Below, one piece after another: positions 44,786 through 53,903 of a DNA stretch of 64,000 nucleotides. Below the pieces are notes generated by a model. That model saw only the letters and a list, made by a program, of their open reading frames with translations, searched no databases and had not been told where the DNA came from. Location: the NCBI GenBank assembly GCA_030540075.1, contig JAUNWX010000001.1, positions 62,001 to 126,000 on the forward strand, written 5' to 3'. The first letter of the stretch is position 1. Every line of letters starts with the position of its first letter. Source of the stretch: Lachnospiraceae bacterium (lineage in GTDB: Bacteria; Bacillota; Clostridia; Lachnospirales; Lachnospiraceae). Both the position numbers and the translations under genes were made by a program.

Positions 44786-45228
44786 GCGTTTCTCTCCTCC
44801 ATACACTTTTCTGCACGTCTGCTCGTTGAGGACGATGCATCCGCAGCTTGCGTTGAGCTGCCACATCCGCACCCATCTTCCGTCAGCGCATCCCGCGTAT
44901 CCTTGTCGCGGAGGGCGAGCTCCTGCACGAGCTTCCGGATCTTATCCTCCAGGGTGCTGATCCGCATGCTCATCGAGAACATCCGCATGAGCAGGATGAA
45001 GATCATGAAGAGGAAGAGGAAGTTCGCCGTGGAGTAGATGCCGAGCAGGCGTGCCAGGGTATCCGGCACGATCGGGAACAGGGCGAAGACGACGAACATC
45101 ATCGCGAGGAGAATCCAGAAAATGGAGTCCTCGATCGTAAGCTTCGCCTTCTGTATTCGTTTGAGAACCGTCGCGAGTGTGCCGATCGATACTATGACCA
45201 GCACCACGCGGAACAGGGGTGTCATCAT
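44782..45228 (-). CDS. DUF2304 small membrane protein
   Basis: 148 residues, three membrane helices at about 5-22, 35-55 and 62-85, then a coiled helix (ISTLEDKIRKLVQELALRDKD) and a Ser/Cys-rich tail with CGCGSS. The length and pattern RRIQKAKLTIEDSIFWILLA fit DUF2304, which is regularly found beside glycosyltransferase 2 genes of surface-glycan loci. Role unknown; may assist a polyprenyl-glycosyltransferase. Overlaps its neighbours on both sides by 4 bases. Confidence 0.82.
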   Translation of the reverse strand: MMTPLFRVVLVIVSIGTLATVLKRIQKAKLTIEDSIFWILLAMMFVVFALFPIVPDTLARLLGIYSTANFLFLFMIFILLMRMFSMSMRISTLEDKIRKLVQELALRDKDTRDALTEDGCGCGSSTQAADASSSTSRRAEKCMEERNA

Positions 45229-46274
45229 CGCTTTTCTTCCTTTCGATTATCTGCATGCGCCCAGTAGCGCGGGTTCATGGTGCAGCGGAGCACCATCCGG
45301 CGGGACAGCTTCCGGTAGTTCCGGCCCATGCGGAAGCCGAGGTACTTGCAGCCCGATTTCCAGATGAGATTCGGCACGGTGAGGAGGCGACCATGACGGA
45401 TGAGGTCCTTTGCATTGCCGAGCACCAGCTTCACGCCCTCGCCCTCCGAACGGAGACCGCCGAAGATCTCCGGGTGATCTGCCTGCGACACGCCGAGGTC
45501 GAAGTTCCGGTGGAACTGCTGGCAGCCGCTGTAGTGATGCGCGTGGTAAACCTCCGCCGAGGCCTCGTATGCACTCGCATAGCCCGCCTGCAGGAGCTTC
45601 CCGCAGTAGATCATATCCTCGTTGAAGATCGTATGATCGATGAAGCCGCCGAGCCGGTCGAAGATGTCGCGGCGGTACATGCAGCAGACGTTTGACTCGA
45701 AGTAGGTCTTGATGCCGAGCCGCGCGATGTCCTGCTGCGTCTTCACGAAGGACTGCGCCGGGTAGTTGAACTGCCGCGCATACTGCTCGTCGTAGGAGCT
45801 CTCCTTCGTCGCGAGCTGCCGGCCGTAGACCGCAGCGATCGGGCCGCGGGACGCCTTCCTTCGGCCAATGTCTCCATCGGCATGCCCGTCCGGAGCATCT
45901 GTTTGCGCGGTAATTACATCTACAGGCAGCGGTGCCGCATCCTTATACGGATCCGTCTCAAAGACACGCACCAGCTTTTCGACGAGGGTCGTATCCTTCG
46001 GCACGGCGTCCTCGGTCATCAGGAGGAAGAGTTCGGCATCCGACTTCGACACGCCGAGGTTCCGGCTCGCGCCGTGGTCGAACGCTTCCTTCCGGATATG
46101 CGTCACCGAGATGCGCTCATCTTCCGGAATCAGCGCCGGGTCGAGAAGCGATTTCTCTGTATTGATGATGATGATTTTCTGTATCGGGCAGCTCTGCCGG
46201 AGAAGCAGCTCCAGCAGCTTCCGAAGCTTCTGATCCGGCTTATAGCTCGGGATGATGACATCCACACTATACAT
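45225..46274 (-). CDS. Glycosyltransferase family 2 (rhamnosyltransferase-like)
   Basis: 349 residues, GT-A fold. SVDVIIPSYKPDQKLRKLLELL start, FDHGASRNLGVSKSDAELFLLMTEDAVP with the donor-site Asp/Glu in the place of DxD, and the acceptor ED motif FNEDMIYCGK. This start and HGATRN-like motif are typical of dTDP-rhamnose transferases (RfbF/RgpB type), so L-rhamnose from RfbC is a likely donor. The stop overlaps the DUF2304 start (ATGA). Upstream spacer of 107 bases carries two small hairpins. Confidence 0.88.
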   Translation of the reverse strand: MYSVDVIIPSYKPDQKLRKLLELLLRQSCPIQKIIIINTEKSLLDPALIPEDERISVTHIRKEAFDHGASRNLGVSKSDAELFLLMTEDAVPKDTTLVEKLVRVFETDPYKDAAPLPVDVITAQTDAPDGHADGDIGRRKASRGPIAAVYGRQLATKESSYDEQYARQFNYPAQSFVKTQQDIARLGIKTYFESNVCCMYRRDIFDRLGGFIDHTIFNEDMIYCGKLLQAGYASAYEASAEVYHAHHYSGCQQFHRNFDLGVSQADHPEIFGGLRSEGEGVKLVLGNAKDLIRHGRLLTVPNLIWKSGCKYLGFRMGRNYRKLSRRMVLRCTMNPRYWAHADNRKEEKR

Positions 46275-46381
46275 GTCGTTTCCTCATTTCGTAAAATATC
46301 ATACCTGCTTTCCACCTGGTTTCGTACGAAGCAGGTTTCACCTTTTCGCTCGATCTCTGTCGTCGAAAAGGACGCGTTTAT
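46275..46381. other. Short spacer with two hairpins
   Basis: ACCTGCTT / GAAGCAGGT-type arms and CCTTTTCG / CGAAAAGG arms lie between the flippase stop and the glycosyltransferase start. Neither has a U-run after it on the minus strand. They may modulate transcript stability within the operon. Confidence 0.35.
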
Positions 46382-47674
46382 TCAGGCGTTCTTATCCGTG
46401 TGCATCTTCCGAAGTGTGCCGAACACGAAGACGCTGAACAGTACCAGCAGTCCGCCCATCAGCAGGACATAGCTAATCGCCCCGCCGAGCATGCCCCGGG
46501 CCGCCACCATGCGGTCGGCGCTTACGAAGGCGAGGATCGTCGTGAGTAGATAGCACAGGAAGATCCTTCGCTGCTCGCGCACCGTCACAAGAATATAGTA
46601 CATCACATTGGCCATCGCATAAAGCGCGCCGCCGAGAATGATCAGCAGGAAGGACGGGAAGGCCGGCACGAGACGACCGCTCGCACTCGCGCCCAGAATC
46701 AGCTCGAAGATACCGAGACCCCAGCGACCGAGGAGCAGGGTCGCCCCGAGGATGCCAATGCTGAGACACATGACCGCCCGCACCATAAGCCGGACGGAGG
46801 CACGGAAGCCCTCCGTATCCCGCGCCGTGAACTGATCGGCCAGACGTGTAAGCATTGGCCGGATCAGGAAGTTCGCCAGCAGATAGATGAAGGAGGTCGG
46901 CATGAACAGGATGTTGAAAAATCCGGAATCTGCGTTCGACATCTGACGATCGATCGCGTACTTCGACGCGGAGAAGATGTAGAAGTCGAGGAAGACGCCG
47001 AAGAAGAGAAGACTCGTGCTGCGGAGGAGTGTTCCGACATGCGCCCAGGAGAACCGGGTATCGAGCTGTCCCTTCGGGCAGGCGCGCAGCACGCGGATCG
47101 CAAAGGCCCAGGTCCCGAAGAGCTGCATGAGGTCAGCGAGCAGGACACTGAGGAACAGGCTGCCACTCAGGACGAGACTGCCGAGCAGGATCACGACCGA
47201 GAGGCTCGTACGAAAGGCGAGCGACTGGCCGCTGCGGTACAGCAGGTTCTGGCGCTGCAGCTCCGACTCATAGACATCGGCATAGCCGTCGATGATCTTA
47301 TACAGGGCGAGTAGCAGGAGGATGAGTGCCTTGTGCAGGCTGTACTGTCCCGCGCCGAGCTGGACGCCGAGGAAGAGGAGGCTGCCGAGGACCGCAAGCA
47401 GTGAGGTCAGGCGGCGGGTGCCGAGGTAATCACCGAAGCTGTACTCCGGTGTCCGGTCCGTGATATGAAACGGGCGGATGCCGAAGTAGGCGATGATGAA
47501 CATCTGCTGTCCCAGGGTGGAAAAGCCGAAACCAAAAATACCGCCCTCGTCGTCCCCGGCGATCCGGATGACGGCAAAGGCGAGCACGATGGAGGCCAGC
47601 GCGTAGAGAAGACTCCCGACGGCGTTCCAGAGAAAATCCTTTTTCTGATTGTTTTCGTTCTTCATATACTTCAT
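46382..47674 (-). CDS. Wzx-like polysaccharide flippase
   Basis: 430 residues, twelve membrane helices. The pattern of helices and the motifs FGFGFSTLGQQMFIIAYFGIRPFH and FILFMPTSFIYLLANFLIRP-like (ILFMPTSFIYLLANFLIRP) fit the MATE/MOP group that flips lipid-linked repeat units across the membrane. The ATG overlaps the stop of the preceding glycosyltransferase (ATGA). One of two flippases in the window; the other at 58743 belongs to a different subfamily. Confidence 0.85.
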   Translation of the reverse strand: MKYMKNENNQKKDFLWNAVGSLLYALASIVLAFAVIRIAGDDEGGIFGFGFSTLGQQMFIIAYFGIRPFHITDRTPEYSFGDYLGTRRLTSLLAVLGSLLFLGVQLGAGQYSLHKALILLLLALYKIIDGYADVYESELQRQNLLYRSGQSLAFRTSLSVVILLGSLVLSGSLFLSVLLADLMQLFGTWAFAIRVLRACPKGQLDTRFSWAHVGTLLRSTSLLFFGVFLDFYIFSASKYAIDRQMSNADSGFFNILFMPTSFIYLLANFLIRPMLTRLADQFTARDTEGFRASVRLMVRAVMCLSIGILGATLLLGRWGLGIFELILGASASGRLVPAFPSFLLIILGGALYAMANVMYYILVTVREQRRIFLCYLLTTILAFVSADRMVAARGMLGGAISYVLLMGGLLVLFSVFVFGTLRKMHTDKNA

Positions 47675-48420
47675 TTCGTTGTGTGATCTGCATCCGCAGG
47701 ACCAGCCGGTTTTTCCGTCAGTTCGATGTCCGCATCCCCACGTGCGCCCTGCACCAGCAGGATCGACACCAGCATGCGCGCCATGTAGCGGGCTGCGGTG
47801 AGCGGACGCAGGTAGGATTCACCGGACAGACGATCGTTGATCCGGATCGGAGCCTCCGTGATGCGCGCACCGTTTTTCATGAGATAGGAAATCGTATCTG
47901 GCTCCGGACCGTAGTTCATGCGGTAGGCGAAGCAGGAAATCATCCGGTGGCTGTACATTCGGAGTCCGCAGGTCGGGTCCGTCACATGGACGCCGGTCGT
48001 GAAGCGGATCGTAGCGGTGATCAGGCGGGAACCGATCTCCCGCATGCTGCCGCCCTTCTTCCGGTCGAGGAAACGGGAGCCGAGGACGATATCGTAGTCC
48101 CCCTCCTGCATCTTCTCGTAGAGCGCGCGGATATCCTCGGCACGATGCTGACCATCGCCGTCGAACTGTACCGCATAGCGGTAGCCGTGGCGTGCTGCGT
48201 ACTGCATTCCGGTCTGGAAGCAGCCCGCGAGACCGAGGTTCGTCGGCAGGGCGACATAGTTATAGTGCTTCTCCTCGCAGAGCGCGATCGTGCCATCGGT
48301 CGAGCCATCCGATACGATCACATAATCCATCGGAAAGTCCTGCGCCTCGATGTTCTCGATGACCCGCGGGAGGTTCCCGGCTTCGTTGTACGCCGGGATG
48401 ATAAGTATTACGTCATTCAT
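47671..48420 (-). CDS. Glycosyltransferase family 2 (polyprenyl-phosphate sugar synthase type)
   Basis: 249 residues, GT-A fold: LIIPAYNEAGNLPRVIENI, VSDGSTDGT, VQFDGDGQHRAEDI with the DxD-like donor site, and RFLDRKKGGSMREIGSRLI. This DPM/DPG-like set makes polyprenyl-phosphate sugars at the membrane, though there are no membrane helices here. The tail is charged (DADIELTEKPAG). Follows the ATP-grasp gene by one base and overlaps the flippase gene. Confidence 0.9.
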   Translation of the reverse strand: MNDVILIIPAYNEAGNLPRVIENIEAQDFPMDYVIVSDGSTDGTIALCEEKHYNYVALPTNLGLAGCFQTGMQYAARHGYRYAVQFDGDGQHRAEDIRALYEKMQEGDYDIVLGSRFLDRKKGGSMREIGSRLITATIRFTTGVHVTDPTCGLRMYSHRMISCFAYRMNYGPEPDTISYLMKNGARITEAPIRINDRLSGESYLRPLTAARYMARMLVSILLVQGARGDADIELTEKPAGPADADHTTK

Positions 48421-48421
48421 T

Positions 48422-49444
48422 TCACATCCTGAATTCCTGGTATTTTCTGGTCATGAAGCCCGTCACCGGCTTCTCTTCTCCACTGATTTCACCGCCGTCG
48501 AAGATCGCGAGGTGCATATGCACCGCCGGTACCTCCGCGAGCTCCGTGAAGGCGACACCGCCCGCGAAGCGTGGATTACACTCGATGAAATAGTAGATGC
48601 CGGAGCCCTCGCCCCGGATGAACTCGAAGTTCACACAGCCGAGAATCTCCGCCCGTGCTGCGATCGCGCGGCAGGCTGCCTCCAGTACCGGATCCTCAAA
48701 TACGCGTACCGAAAGGCCGGCGCCGTTCGGTGTGCGCAGCAGCTCCTCACGCGGTACGGCCGTGCAGTGGCCTGCCGCATCGCGAATCACATCCACGGTG
48801 ATGACATGACCCTTGATCATCGGCTGCACGAGATAGTGCTCGAGACTGCTGTCCTCGAGCTTCGTCGGGTCCATGATGCTTGAAAACGCGAAGCCGAGCT
48901 GGTCCTCCTGGTAGATGCGGTAGAGTCCGCTGGAGCTGCGGCCATCGACCGGCTTCAGGATGATCGGATAGCGGACCGTCTCGAAATCGATCTCCGATGC
49001 ACGCTCGGTCGGAATCGTCCGAACGGCCTGCCGGATCTCCTCCGGGCTCTCCTCGAGCACCCCGTCCACGAGCGTCTTCATCTCAAATTTATCGCGCAGG
49101 ATACGGATGCTCTTCTCCGGCGACATGCAGATCCGGCAGTCTCCGGTCTCGATCTCCGCACGATGGCGATTCAGTGCATCGACCTCCACATCGATGAGCG
49201 GCAGGATACGGCTGACCTGCTCCCGGGCGCAGATGTCCCGGATGAAGTCGATATACGTCTCCTCCTCACTCGCATACGGTGCCTGATAAAAGGCGTCCAC
49301 CATGAGGGAGGCCGCCACCCAGTCTGCTTCATATATATCCGTGCCGATGATACGCCAGCCCTCCTGACGCAGTGTCCGGATCACCGCGTCGGCACTGAAG
49401 GAGCCGATCGCCGTGACCAGGGCGGTACGCTGTGTTGTATTCAT
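48422..49444 (-). CDS. ATP-grasp ligase (carbamoyl-phosphate-synthase-like)
   Basis: 340 residues. N-terminal preATP-grasp (TALVTAIGSFSADAVIRTLRQ, GTDIYEADWVA), then the ATP-grasp core with PIILKPVDGRSSSGLYR, VQPMIKGHVITVDV, and the metal site FIECNPRFAGGVAF. In polysaccharide loci such proteins join an amino acid or other carboxylate to an amino group. The DegT aminotransferase upstream could provide that amino sugar. Start at MNTTQRT, with AAAGG upstream but spaced a little long; an upstream Met is possible. Substrate not predictable. Confidence 0.85.
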   Translation of the reverse strand: MNTTQRTALVTAIGSFSADAVIRTLRQEGWRIIGTDIYEADWVAASLMVDAFYQAPYASEEETYIDFIRDICAREQVSRILPLIDVEVDALNRHRAEIETGDCRICMSPEKSIRILRDKFEMKTLVDGVLEESPEEIRQAVRTIPTERASEIDFETVRYPIILKPVDGRSSSGLYRIYQEDQLGFAFSSIMDPTKLEDSSLEHYLVQPMIKGHVITVDVIRDAAGHCTAVPREELLRTPNGAGLSVRVFEDPVLEAACRAIAARAEILGCVNFEFIRGEGSGIYYFIECNPRFAGGVAFTELAEVPAVHMHLAIFDGGEISGEEKPVTGFMTRKYQEFRM

Positions 49445-49545
49445 ACGATTGCCTTTCTCGCCGCGCTCATCCCGCGGCATCTATTACAAGAGCCCTGCAG
49501 GCGGCAGCGGCTTCGGTCGTGCCTCCATGCAACGGTTGCGGTTCT

Positions 49546-50652
49546 CTACCCGAGTACAATGCTGCAGATCCGGTCCACATCCTCGAGCGCGAGGTCAGGA
49601 TACATCGGAAGGGTTAGGATCTCCTGGCTCACCAGCAGTGCATGTGGCGTATCCTTCACGTCGTAGCGATCCTGGTAACAGCTGTAGGCATTGATGCAAG
49701 GATAGAAGTACTTCCGGGCACGGATATTTTCCGCCTTCAGACGGTCGAAGATCTCGTCCCGCGTATACTTATAGTCATGGAAGCGTACCGGCATATAGGC
49801 ATAGTTCGACTTTACATTCGCTGGAATCTCCTGGAAAACGATGCCCGGCACATCCGCGAGATGATCGCGATAGCGCTCGTACACGAGTTTCCGTTTCGCG
49901 ATGTACTCGTCCACATGACGCAGATTACAGAGGCCCATCGCCGCCGCAAACTCGTTCATCTTTCCGTTTCCACCGACGGACGCGACCTCCTCCTGCCCGA
50001 GGATACCGAAGTTTTTCAGCTCATAGAGCTTCTCCATCAGTGCCGGATCCGGCTTTCCGGTCGTGACGGCACCACCCTCGATGGAGTTGAAGACCTTCGT
50101 CGCATGGAAGGAAAACATCGAGGCATCCCCGAAGGTGCCGACGCCCTGTCCGTCCAGCTCCTCGCCGAAGGTATGGGCGGCATCATAGATGACCTTCAGA
50201 TGATGACGGTCCGCGATCTCCTGGATACGCTGCACATCACAGATGTTTCCATAGACATGCACCGGCACGATGGCACTGGTGCGCTCGGTGATCAGGGACT
50301 CGAGCTGATCGACATCGATCGTGTAGTCCCGCATATTGATATCGCAGAAGACCGGTGTGAGACCGTTCCGTACGATTGCATGGGTCGTGGAGGCGAAGGA
50401 AAATGGCGTCGTGATAACCTCGCCGTGGAGGTCCATCGCCTGCAGCAGAAACTCCAGTGCACTGTGTCCGTTCACGAAGAGCTGCACCGAGCCGACCTTC
50501 AGATAGTCCTGAAGCTTCGTCCGCAGCATCTCGTGGTACTCGCCCATATTGGTAAGCCACGCTGTATCCCAGATGTGCTGCAGCAGCTCCTCGTACTCGG
50601 AAAGCGGCGGCAGACTGGCGCGCGTGACGTTGATGATCTTTGAATCACTCAT
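49546..50652 (-). CDS. DegT/DnrJ/EryC1-family sugar aminotransferase
   Basis: 368 residues, PLP fold-type I. Visible motifs: FVNGHSALEFLLQAM, TTPFSFASTTHAIVRNGL, DINMRDYTID, the DAAHTFG aspartate pair for PLP, and FSFHATKVFNSIEGGAV with the PLP Lys. It would aminate a nucleotide 4-keto-sugar (VioA/WecE type) or a 3-keto-sugar. It is the first gene of the minus-strand glycan operon with its own promoter; AGGAG precedes the ATG and a GCCGCA-TC-TGCGGC hairpin touches that site, so translation may be tuned. Confidence 0.9.
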   Translation of the reverse strand: MSDSKIINVTRASLPPLSEYEELLQHIWDTAWLTNMGEYHEMLRTKLQDYLKVGSVQLFVNGHSALEFLLQAMDLHGEVITTPFSFASTTHAIVRNGLTPVFCDINMRDYTIDVDQLESLITERTSAIVPVHVYGNICDVQRIQEIADRHHLKVIYDAAHTFGEELDGQGVGTFGDASMFSFHATKVFNSIEGGAVTTGKPDPALMEKLYELKNFGILGQEEVASVGGNGKMNEFAAAMGLCNLRHVDEYIAKRKLVYERYRDHLADVPGIVFQEIPANVKSNYAYMPVRFHDYKYTRDEIFDRLKAENIRARKYFYPCINAYSCYQDRYDVKDTPHALLVSQEILTLPMYPDLALEDVDRICSIVLG

Positions 50653-50664
50653 GATTTTTCTCCT

Positions 50665-50678
50665 GCCGCAGATGCGGC
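50665..50678. repeat. Hairpin next to the DegT ribosome site
   Basis: GCCGCA-GA-TGCGGC, a 6-bp perfect stem whose edge abuts the AGGAG at 50660-50664. Confidence 0.4.
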
Positions 50679-50740
50679 TCCGTCGATGTAAAAATTACGA
50701 ATTTCCTACGAAATTTCGACATTCTGACGAACTCGTTACG

Positions 50741-50769
50741 ATTCTATAATATTGCTTTTAAAATGTAAA
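50741..50769 (-). promoter_or_regulatory. Promoter of the minus-strand glycan operon (DegT onward)
   Basis: Minus strand TTTACA, 17-base spacer, TAGAAT, with a leader of about 85 bases. The leader contains CGAAATTTCG and further TTCGT/ACGAA pieces that may be an operator. Confidence 0.65.
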
Positions 50770-50851
50770 CCCGGGGTGGAAAGCGCCCGGCTTTTGTGTT
50801 ATCTTTTAGGCAGAAAATTTATACATTTTTAAATCTTGGAGGATTTAATAC

Positions 50852-52504
50852 ATGAGTATGAAGCGCACACTTGCGATCGTGGCTGCTGCCGCTATGATGA
50901 TGGCGCAGCCGCTGACCACCCTCGCTGCAACACCAGGCGATAACCTGGCCCCTCAGTTCGAGATCCATGACGCGGGCACCACCGCTACCGTTGATTTCTC
51001 AAATCAGAATACGACGGTTACGGCGGCACCGACCGATACACAGGCACCCGCCAGCACAGTCGTTCCTGCCGGCACCACTGCACCGGGCACCGTTCTGCCG
51101 GGAGCTGCACAGACCACGACCGATACTACTACAGCAGCTGCAGCCGCTACGAGCGGTATGACCGCCAGCACCGGCAACAAGATCCTGCCGAAGATCAATC
51201 CGGAAGCCGAGACGATCCGTCCATACATGACCGTCGACAGCAGCGGCGACATGCAGGCCGATCCGGTACTCAACCTGGTTCCACTCGGCAGCTATTTCGT
51301 GAAGGACGCAAACGGAAACCGTATCGACTGGGCGACCACTGTAAAGAACGAGTCCTTCGCCTATGCACCGAACGGCTTCACCAGCTTCTATCTGGAGCAC
51401 GCCGGCATCGCACGCTGGTACTACAGAACCTATAATGCTACTGCCGGCTGGGGTCCATGGGCCGCATCGAAGGAGAACACACCGAACCAGGGCGTCGTAT
51501 CTGCGATGCAGCTTCGTGTAAAGGGTAACTCCCACAAGTACGGCACCCTGTATTACAGAGCCGTCCTGAATGACGGTACCGTCACCGACTGGGCACGTGA
51601 GGGCCAGGCCGTCGGCGTCATCGGTGATCCGAACCGCTACATCTGTGCGATCAAGGTAGCATACTGGCGCAAGGACGTTCAGTTCCCGTATGAGACCACC
51701 AAGCCGCTGGACAATGCAAACAACGAGGGGGTCATCATCACCTCGGAGGGCGCACGCTACATCACAGGTGATGGCCGTGCCTATACCGGCTGGGGCTTCG
51801 ATGAGGATTCGAATCAGTATTACTTCGTCGATGGTGTCGCGGTGACCGGCTGGCATGCTGTCGATGGCTACAACATCTACTTCGACGAGAAGGGTGTCGC
51901 ACTGAAGGATCTCTCCGGCGTCATGGGCGCACAGTCCAGCTACGCGATTCGCATCAATAAGGCGACCAGAACCGCCTATGTCATGACGAAGGACGAAAAC
52001 GGAAACTTCACCATCCCGTACAAGACCCTGATGGTCACCGTCGGTACCGATACACCGCTCGGCTCCTTCAAGATCTACGCGAAGTACAGATGGCACTTCA
52101 TGCATAAGGGCTGCTACTGCCAGTTCCTGAGCCGCTTTAACGGACCGTACCTGCTCCACTCGCTGCTCTACAGCTCACCGGATCACAACACACTCGACGC
52201 CATCAACTATAACTACATGGATGACGCGGTTTCCGGTGGATGCATCCGTTTGAAGGCCGTCGACTGTGCATGGATCTACAACAACTGTGGAAACGGAACA
52301 CCAGTCATCATCTACAACGACATATGGGATAAGGGCCCGGTTGAGAAGGATGCCATCGAGCAGCCGATCCCGAGAGACCAGACCTACGATCCGACCGATC
52401 CGGTCGTAACCGCACAGCAGGATGCCGCTGCACGCGCCGCTGAAGAGCAGGCCGTGAAGGAAGCAGAGTCCGCTGCCGCTGCCGGCCAGGGCGAACCACA
52501 GTAA
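50852..52504 (+). CDS. Secreted L,D-transpeptidase (YkuD) with choline-binding-type repeats
   Basis: 550 residues. Signal peptide 1-25 (ends TTLA-AT); Thr/Ala/Pro-rich linker at about 45-105; a beta-rich region of about 115-300; two wall-binding repeats (TGWGFDEDSNQYYFVDG, TGWHAVDGYNIYFDEKG) at about 308-350; then the YkuD domain with HSLLYSS and the catalytic Cys464 in SGGCIRL. It makes 3-3 peptidoglycan cross-links or attaches proteins outside the cell. A Glu/Ala-rich helix ends it. GGAGG precedes the ATG. A strong terminator follows, so it is a single-gene unit diverging from the glycan operon. Confidence 0.92.
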   Translation: MSMKRTLAIVAAAAMMMAQPLTTLAATPGDNLAPQFEIHDAGTTATVDFSNQNTTVTAAPTDTQAPASTVVPAGTTAPGTVLPGAAQTTTDTTTAAAAATSGMTASTGNKILPKINPEAETIRPYMTVDSSGDMQADPVLNLVPLGSYFVKDANGNRIDWATTVKNESFAYAPNGFTSFYLEHAGIARWYYRTYNATAGWGPWAASKENTPNQGVVSAMQLRVKGNSHKYGTLYYRAVLNDGTVTDWAREGQAVGVIGDPNRYICAIKVAYWRKDVQFPYETTKPLDNANNEGVIITSEGARYITGDGRAYTGWGFDEDSNQYYFVDGVAVTGWHAVDGYNIYFDEKGVALKDLSGVMGAQSSYAIRINKATRTAYVMTKDENGNFTIPYKTLMVTVGTDTPLGSFKIYAKYRWHFMHKGCYCQFLSRFNGPYLLHSLLYSSPDHNTLDAINYNYMDDAVSGGCIRLKAVDCAWIYNNCGNGTPVIIYNDIWDKGPVEKDAIEQPIPRDQTYDPTDPVVTAQQDAAARAAEEQAVKEAESAAAAGQGEPQ

Positions 52505-52533
52505 TCGAAGCTCCGTTCTGAACATACTATATT

Positions 52534-52573
52534 GCCTGCCACGGCACCAGGGCATCCCTGTGTCGTGGCAGGC
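52534..52573 (+). terminator. Terminator after the L,D-transpeptidase gene
   Basis: GCCTGCCACG-GCACCAGGG and matching CCCTGTGTCGTGGCAGGC arms with a CAT loop, then TCTTCTTTAT. Stem of about 18 pairs with few mismatches. Confidence 0.8.
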
Positions 52574-52655
52574 TCTTCTTTATCGTGGAAAACCACGCTA
52601 TAATAGAGCCCATGTGCTTCAACACAGGCTTCAGCCGGAAAGGCGTTAAGATAAT

Positions 52656-53828
52656 ATGAATCAAATCAAGAGTCCGCGGGACTGGCGGGTCGAACTGCTG
52701 CGGGTCATCGCCTGCTTTATGGTCATCATCATTCATATACGACTGTATCCATTCAGTGGCACGACGCTCCGTGACAGTGTGATCCTGATGTATGTGCTTT
52801 CAGGTCCTTCGGTCGCCATCTTTTTCCTGATCAGCGGCTTCTTTTTTCGCGGCACACAGTCGATTCTCCATATATGGAAACGATTTCTGACGAGCGTGAT
52901 CTGTCCGGCTATGGTGCTGATCATGGCGCTCAGTTTTCTGCGTCCATGGATCGCGCAACCGGAAATCTCTCTTCTTCAGAGTATGCGGATGGCCCACCCA
53001 CTCCAGGATTTCCTCTCAATGCTGAGGGGCTTTCTCTGTCTCGACGTCGTTTCCTTCGGAAGCTACGCGGAGCATCTCTGGTACATCCTGAGCTATGGAA
53101 CGATGATGCTCTGGGTGCCGATCATCATCGGTCTCCTGCGCGCACACGAGGAACGCATCCTGCTGCTTCTCATGGGCTTCGCATTTCTCCACTTCACACT
53201 TGACAACCTGAACGGACTCTATCCGTTGCCGATCGCCCTGTACCGGCCGGAGTGCATCGGTAAACCGACCATGTATGCGATCGCCGGCTGTTTTCTTTAC
53301 CGCCACGTTACCGTCCGCCGATCCACCCTGGACCGAAGCGTCGAGGCACGGGAGCGATACGCCTGCCTCCTCCTCGAACTGCTTCTCAGCATCGCGCTCT
53401 TCTTCCTGCAGAAGCAGCTCTATGTGAAGGGACTGCAGATGGGGCAGGACATCGCTGCACTGAATGCAAATTACTACTACACCAGCTGGAGCGGGATGCT
53501 CTGTGGTCTGCAGGCCATCGCCATCAGCGCCTTCATCCTGATGCTCCCGGAAATTCCAGCATGGGCAGCGCAGACGATCCGCACCCTCGGCAGTCTGACC
53601 TTCCCGATCTATCTCATCCACTTCATATTTACGAATCACTTTCGTGCCCTCGGGATCGAGCAGGCAGCGCAGCAGCTCTTCGGTGGCAGCTTCGTCGGCA
53701 TCGTGCTCTATACCCTGTGCTACGCGGCACTGATCTTTGCACTCTGCGCTCTGATGATTCTGGCCTGGCGTCAGATGAAACAGCGCCTGCTCAAACGGAT
53801 GAAAAGAAATTTATCTACTGGAAATTAA
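52656..53828 (+). CDS. Acyltransferase-3 family membrane protein (third)
   Basis: 390 residues, ten membrane helices. WRVELLRVIACFMVIIIHI at the start with the catalytic His near residue 27, FFLISGFFFRG, and LTFPIYLIHFIFTNHF near the end are standard for OafA-like proteins. A TATAAT (52599-52604) is its likely -10, with no clear -35. The ribosome site is weak. Probably O-acetylates wall glycan or teichoic acid, given the L,D-transpeptidase beside it. Hairpin copy B starts 4 bases after its stop. Confidence 0.86.
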   Translation: MNQIKSPRDWRVELLRVIACFMVIIIHIRLYPFSGTTLRDSVILMYVLSGPSVAIFFLISGFFFRGTQSILHIWKRFLTSVICPAMVLIMALSFLRPWIAQPEISLLQSMRMAHPLQDFLSMLRGFLCLDVVSFGSYAEHLWYILSYGTMMLWVPIIIGLLRAHEERILLLLMGFAFLHFTLDNLNGLYPLPIALYRPECIGKPTMYAIAGCFLYRHVTVRRSTLDRSVEARERYACLLLELLLSIALFFLQKQLYVKGLQMGQDIAALNANYYYTSWSGMLCGLQAIAISAFILMLPEIPAWAAQTIRTLGSLTFPIYLIHFIFTNHFRALGIEQAAQQLFGGSFVGIVLYTLCYAALIFALCALMILAWRQMKQRLLKRMKRNLSTGN

Positions 53829-53831
53829 AAC

Positions 53832-53871
53832 CAGGCTGCCCCACGAACGGTGTTTACCGATCGTGGGGCAG
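53832..53871. repeat. Dispersed hairpin repeat, copy B
   Basis: CTGCCCCACGA / TCGTGGGGCAG, 11-bp perfect stem within CAGGCTGCCCC...GGGGCAGACT, tip GGTGTTTACC. Marks the left border of the AT-rich cassette and follows the acyltransferase stop directly. Confidence 0.85.
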
Positions 53872-53903
53872 ACTTTCGTTGCATAGGTCGCTCCAAGTCA
53901 CAT

